The notes under the pieces were generated by a model. It was not told the DNA's origin. It saw only the letters and a program-made list of their open reading frames with translations, and ran no database searches. DNA of 7,220 bases from Treponema sp. (GTDB taxonomy: Bacteria; Spirochaetota; Spirochaetia; Treponematales; Breznakiellaceae). Positions 6,339-7,220 of this stretch are shown piece by piece. The translations under genes were made by a program, and so were the position numbers. Location: contig JAISYA010000088.1 of NCBI GenBank assembly GCA_031270205.1, positions 1 through 7,220 on the forward strand. Reading direction: 5' to 3'. Every line of letters begins with the position of its first letter. Positions within the stretch are counted from its first letter, which is position 1.

Positions 6339-6877
6339 ACAGCCGCCTCGCCGTTATCCACGCGGCTAAAAAACAACTCGGCCTGGATGAGGAAGCCTAC
6401 CGGGCGATCCTCTCCGGCGTTGGCGTCTCAAGCGCCAAGGACATCGCCACCAGCGCACAGTTCAACCTGGTCATGGCCGCCTTCGCCGCTCTGGGCTTCA
6501 AACCCCGGGGCGCGGGGGTGAAGTATCAAAACACCGCCGCCGGAACAAACCCCGCGTTCATTTCGGCGCGGCAGGAGTATTACATCCGGGGCCTGTGGGC
6601 CCTGGCAAGCAGGGCGCAGGACGAGAAGAGCCTGCGGCGTATGGTGAAGCGCATCGGGAAGACTGACGACATCAGGTTCCTTCCCCGGAAGGCGGCTCAG
6701 GCGGTCATCCTGGCCCTGCGGGATATTTGCTGGAAAGCGGGATACAACCCCGACAGTAAGGCCGGCGGCAGGGAGGAAGGTTATGCTGTGGACGGTAAAA
6801 CGGACGGCTCAGGTTCTGGGCATGGAGCTTCACCAGGTGTATTACCTCCTGGTGATGGGGGAGATAGAGGCCGTTAA
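6335..6877 (+). CDS. gemA: GemA family regulatory protein
   Basis: Homologue of phage Mu GemA (DUF1018/GemA family), an early protein reported in Mu to modulate host gene expression and DNA topology. Family features: 'RLAVIHAAKKQLGLDEEAYR' (4-23), 'ATSAQFNLVMAAFAALGFKP' (38-57), 'ARQEYYIRGLWALASRA' (78-94) and 'LRRMVKRIG ... DIRFLPRKAAQAVILALRDI' (100-131). Together these cover the whole family domain. Residues about 138-180 are a Gly/Ser/Asp-rich tail unlike the rest; its last 95 bases overlap the next HTH gene in another frame, so the tail may be read-through of a frame whose ancestral stop was lost. The start is ATG 6335, overlapping the DUF2786 stop (ATGA), with AGGGG at 6323-6327 seven bases upstream. 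This site lies within the self-complementary GGGGCCCC. Confidence 0.9.
   Translation: MNSRLAVIHAAKKQLGLDEEAYRAILSGVGVSSAKDIATSAQFNLVMAAFAALGFKPRGAGVKYQNTAAGTNPAFISARQEYYIRGLWALASRAQDEKSLRRMVKRIGKTDDIRFLPRKAAQAVILALRDICWKAGYNPDSKAGGREEGYAVDGKTDGSGSGHGASPGVLPPGDGGDRGR
6771..6776 (+). promoter_or_regulatory. Shine-Dalgarno within gemA for the HTH gene at 6783
   Basis: GGGAGG lies six bases before ATG 6783, inside the 3' part of gemA. It is the main nucleotide-level argument that the overlapping HTH gene is translated on its own. Confidence 0.65.
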
Positions 6878-7157
6878 GGCCGGCGCGGCCTGGCGGATAG
6901 TGCCGGAGGCGGTAGAGGACTATGATAAGCGGCATCCTGAAAGAAAGAATCGAAGCCCTGCCGGCAATTTTGTCTATAGCGGAGGCGGCGGACTTCTTTT
7001 CCGTTCGTTACCTGACGGTCTACCGGCTGGTACGGCGGGGAACAATGCCGGCCTACAAAGACGACGAGGGGCGCTGGTGCATCCTGCGGAGCGACCTCAA
7101 GGCGTACTGCTCAAGAAACTCAAACCTGTAGTCCAACTTGAGTTGTTTTCGGCGTGA
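6783..7157 (+). CDS. Excisionase/MerR-like HTH protein, overlapping both neighbours
   Basis: Residues 3-50 are a clear winged helix-turn-helix of the HTH_17/excisionase type: 'WTVKRTAQVLGMELHQVYYL' then 'GEIEAVKAGAAWRIVPEAVE'. It should bind DNA as a small regulator or recombination directionality factor; the target is unknown. GGGAGG six bases before ATG 6783 supports independent translation from within gemA, which it overlaps by 95 bases. After about residue 55 the sequence turns Gly/Pro/Arg-rich and looks like a shadow of the second HTH gene, which overlaps it from 6922 to 7131. The last residues, KPVVQLELFSA, run past that gene's stop and carry QLELF (118-122), a match to the consensus bacterial sliding-clamp-binding pentapeptide. 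Either the tail is real, the gene once ended near residue 55 and lost its stop, or a frameshift joins the two HTH genes. Confidence in the HTH domain is high, in the full length modest. Confidence 0.65.
   Translation: MLWTVKRTAQVLGMELHQVYYLLVMGEIEAVKAGAAWRIVPEAVEDYDKRHPERKNRSPAGNFVYSGGGGLLFRSLPDGLPAGTAGNNAGLQRRRGALVHPAERPQGVLLKKLKPVVQLELFSA
6922..7131 (+). CDS. Second excisionase/MerR-like HTH protein (69 aa)
   Basis: Residues about 16-63 form another winged HTH of the HTH_17/excisionase type: 'LSIAEAADFFSVRYLTVYRL' followed by the wing 'YKDDEGRWCILRSDLKAYC'. It is a likely small DNA-binding regulator. The frame is blocked by TAG at 6913, so ATG 6922 is the first possible ATG. Its ribosome site is imperfect: AGAGG at 6914-6918 is only three bases away and GGAGG at 6905-6909 is twelve away. 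Translation may depend on ribosomes from the upstream gene, or the domain may be the second half of a two-HTH protein joined by a frameshift. The whole gene lies within the +1-offset frame of the HTH gene starting at 6783. Being so close in family to its neighbour, it may come from duplication, although the two domains differ widely. Confidence 0.7.
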   Translation: MISGILKERIEALPAILSIAEAADFFSVRYLTVYRLVRRGTMPAYKDDEGRWCILRSDLKAYCSRNSNL

Positions 7158-7167
7158 TTTTTTCACG
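7134..7167 (+). promoter_or_regulatory. Short inverted repeats at the operon break, possible operator
   Basis: Two small dyads are visible. CAACT-TG-AGTTG is at 7134-7145. CGTGA-TTTTT-TCACG is at 7153-7167, spanning the stop codon of the upstream gene. Neither is a convincing terminator: the second stem is only five pairs and is followed by GTATACAACA, not a T-run. A weak TATACA at 7168-7173, with TTGTTT at 7143-7148 (spacer of 19), could be a poor promoter. This AT-rich spot is the only break in an otherwise continuous operon, so a regulatory role is possible but unproven. Confidence 0.25.
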
Positions 7168-7181
7168 TATACAACAAAATT

Positions 7182-7188
7182 AGAGGAG
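7182..7188 (+). promoter_or_regulatory. Shine-Dalgarno for the gene starting at 7195
   Basis: AGAGGAG lies six bases before ATG 7195, which supports a real start of the next gene at the window edge. Confidence 0.65.
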
Positions 7189-7194
7189 TGTATC

Positions 7195-7220
7195 ATGATA
7201 ACCATGTACCAGATTATAAC
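7195..7220 (+). CDS. Start of a downstream gene (3' partial)
   Basis: The ATG at 7195 follows AGAGGAG by six bases and reads MITMYQII before the window ends; a second in-frame ATG is at 7204. Nine codons or fewer cannot be assigned to a family. By position after gemA it could belong to the Mor/C-type middle activator region or to further early genes, but nothing in the residues shows this. Confidence 0.55.

Larger units (their letters stand above)
1..7220 (+). mobile_element. Early region of a Mu-like transposable phage/prophage (partial)
   Basis: Adjacent MuA-like transposase and MuB-like ATPase, followed by DUF3102, DUF3164, HNH, DUF2786 and GemA family genes, all on one strand with overlapping starts and stops, is the layout of a Mu-type early operon. 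Neither phage end, the repressor/ner region nor structural genes fall in the window, so the element extends beyond both edges. Whether it is an intact prophage, a free phage or a remnant cannot be judged, but every accepted reading frame is open, so this part is not visibly decayed. Confidence 0.9.

Noticed and set aside
7153..7173. Rho-independent terminator
   Set aside because: The stem has only five pairs, the loop itself holds the T-run, and no T-run follows the 3' arm.
1..7220. CRISPR array, tRNA or rRNA genes, phage attachment ends
   Set aside because: I saw no regularly spaced repeats, tRNA-like cloverleaf or rRNA segments, and the Mu-type ends would lie outside this window.

Overview
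The window is a tightly packed, single-strand block of the early (replication/transposition) region of a Mu-like transposable bacteriophage or prophage. The anchors are a Mu A-type DDE transposase, truncated at its 5' end by the window edge, followed directly by a Mu B-type AAA+ target-DNA activator. Further along come proteins of the DUF3102, DUF3164, HNH, DUF2786 and GemA families, which are typical of Mu-like early regions. All genes I accept are on the + strand. They are separated by at most about 40 bases, often by ATGA or TGATG overlaps, and most have a clear Shine-Dalgarno sequence (GGAGG-like, 5-9 bases upstream). This indicates a bacterial host and one long, translationally coupled operon whose promoter lies before the window. 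Base composition is GC-rich: about 66% by hand count over 2221-2460, and about 54-55% over 5701-6300. The host cannot be fixed from sequence alone; I see no attachment end, rRNA, tRNA or host gene.

Layout. 1-1913: MuA-like transposase. 1910-2821: MuB-like ATPase. 2825-3022: 65-residue protein of unknown function in the place where Mu carries kil. 3022-3918: three-part protein with a central DUF3102 domain. 3915-4139: small unknown protein. 4164-4763: DUF3164 protein. 4774-4998: small conserved phage protein with a GTG start, hidden inside a longer spurious ORF. 5003-5662: HNH endonuclease with an N-terminal DNA-binding region. 5649-6338: DUF2786 protein with lower G+C. 6335-6877: GemA. 6783-7157 and 6922-7131: two excisionase/MerR-like winged-helix proteins in different frames, overlapping each other, the first also overlapping gemA. 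7158-7194: short AT-rich gap with a small inverted repeat. 7195 onward: start of another gene, cut by the window end.

How they work together. By homology, MuA binds the phage ends and carries out strand transfer. MuB, bound to target DNA in its ATP form, supplies target DNA to MuA and stimulates it. The small genes after B fill the accessory 'semi-essential early' slot that in Mu affects host functions and prepares for late transcription. GemA and the HTH genes lie where Mu has its modulators of host gene expression and the start of the middle-transcription switch. No Gam-type DNA-end-binding protein is seen between B and gemA. The most unusual spot is the three-frame relay at 6783-7157.
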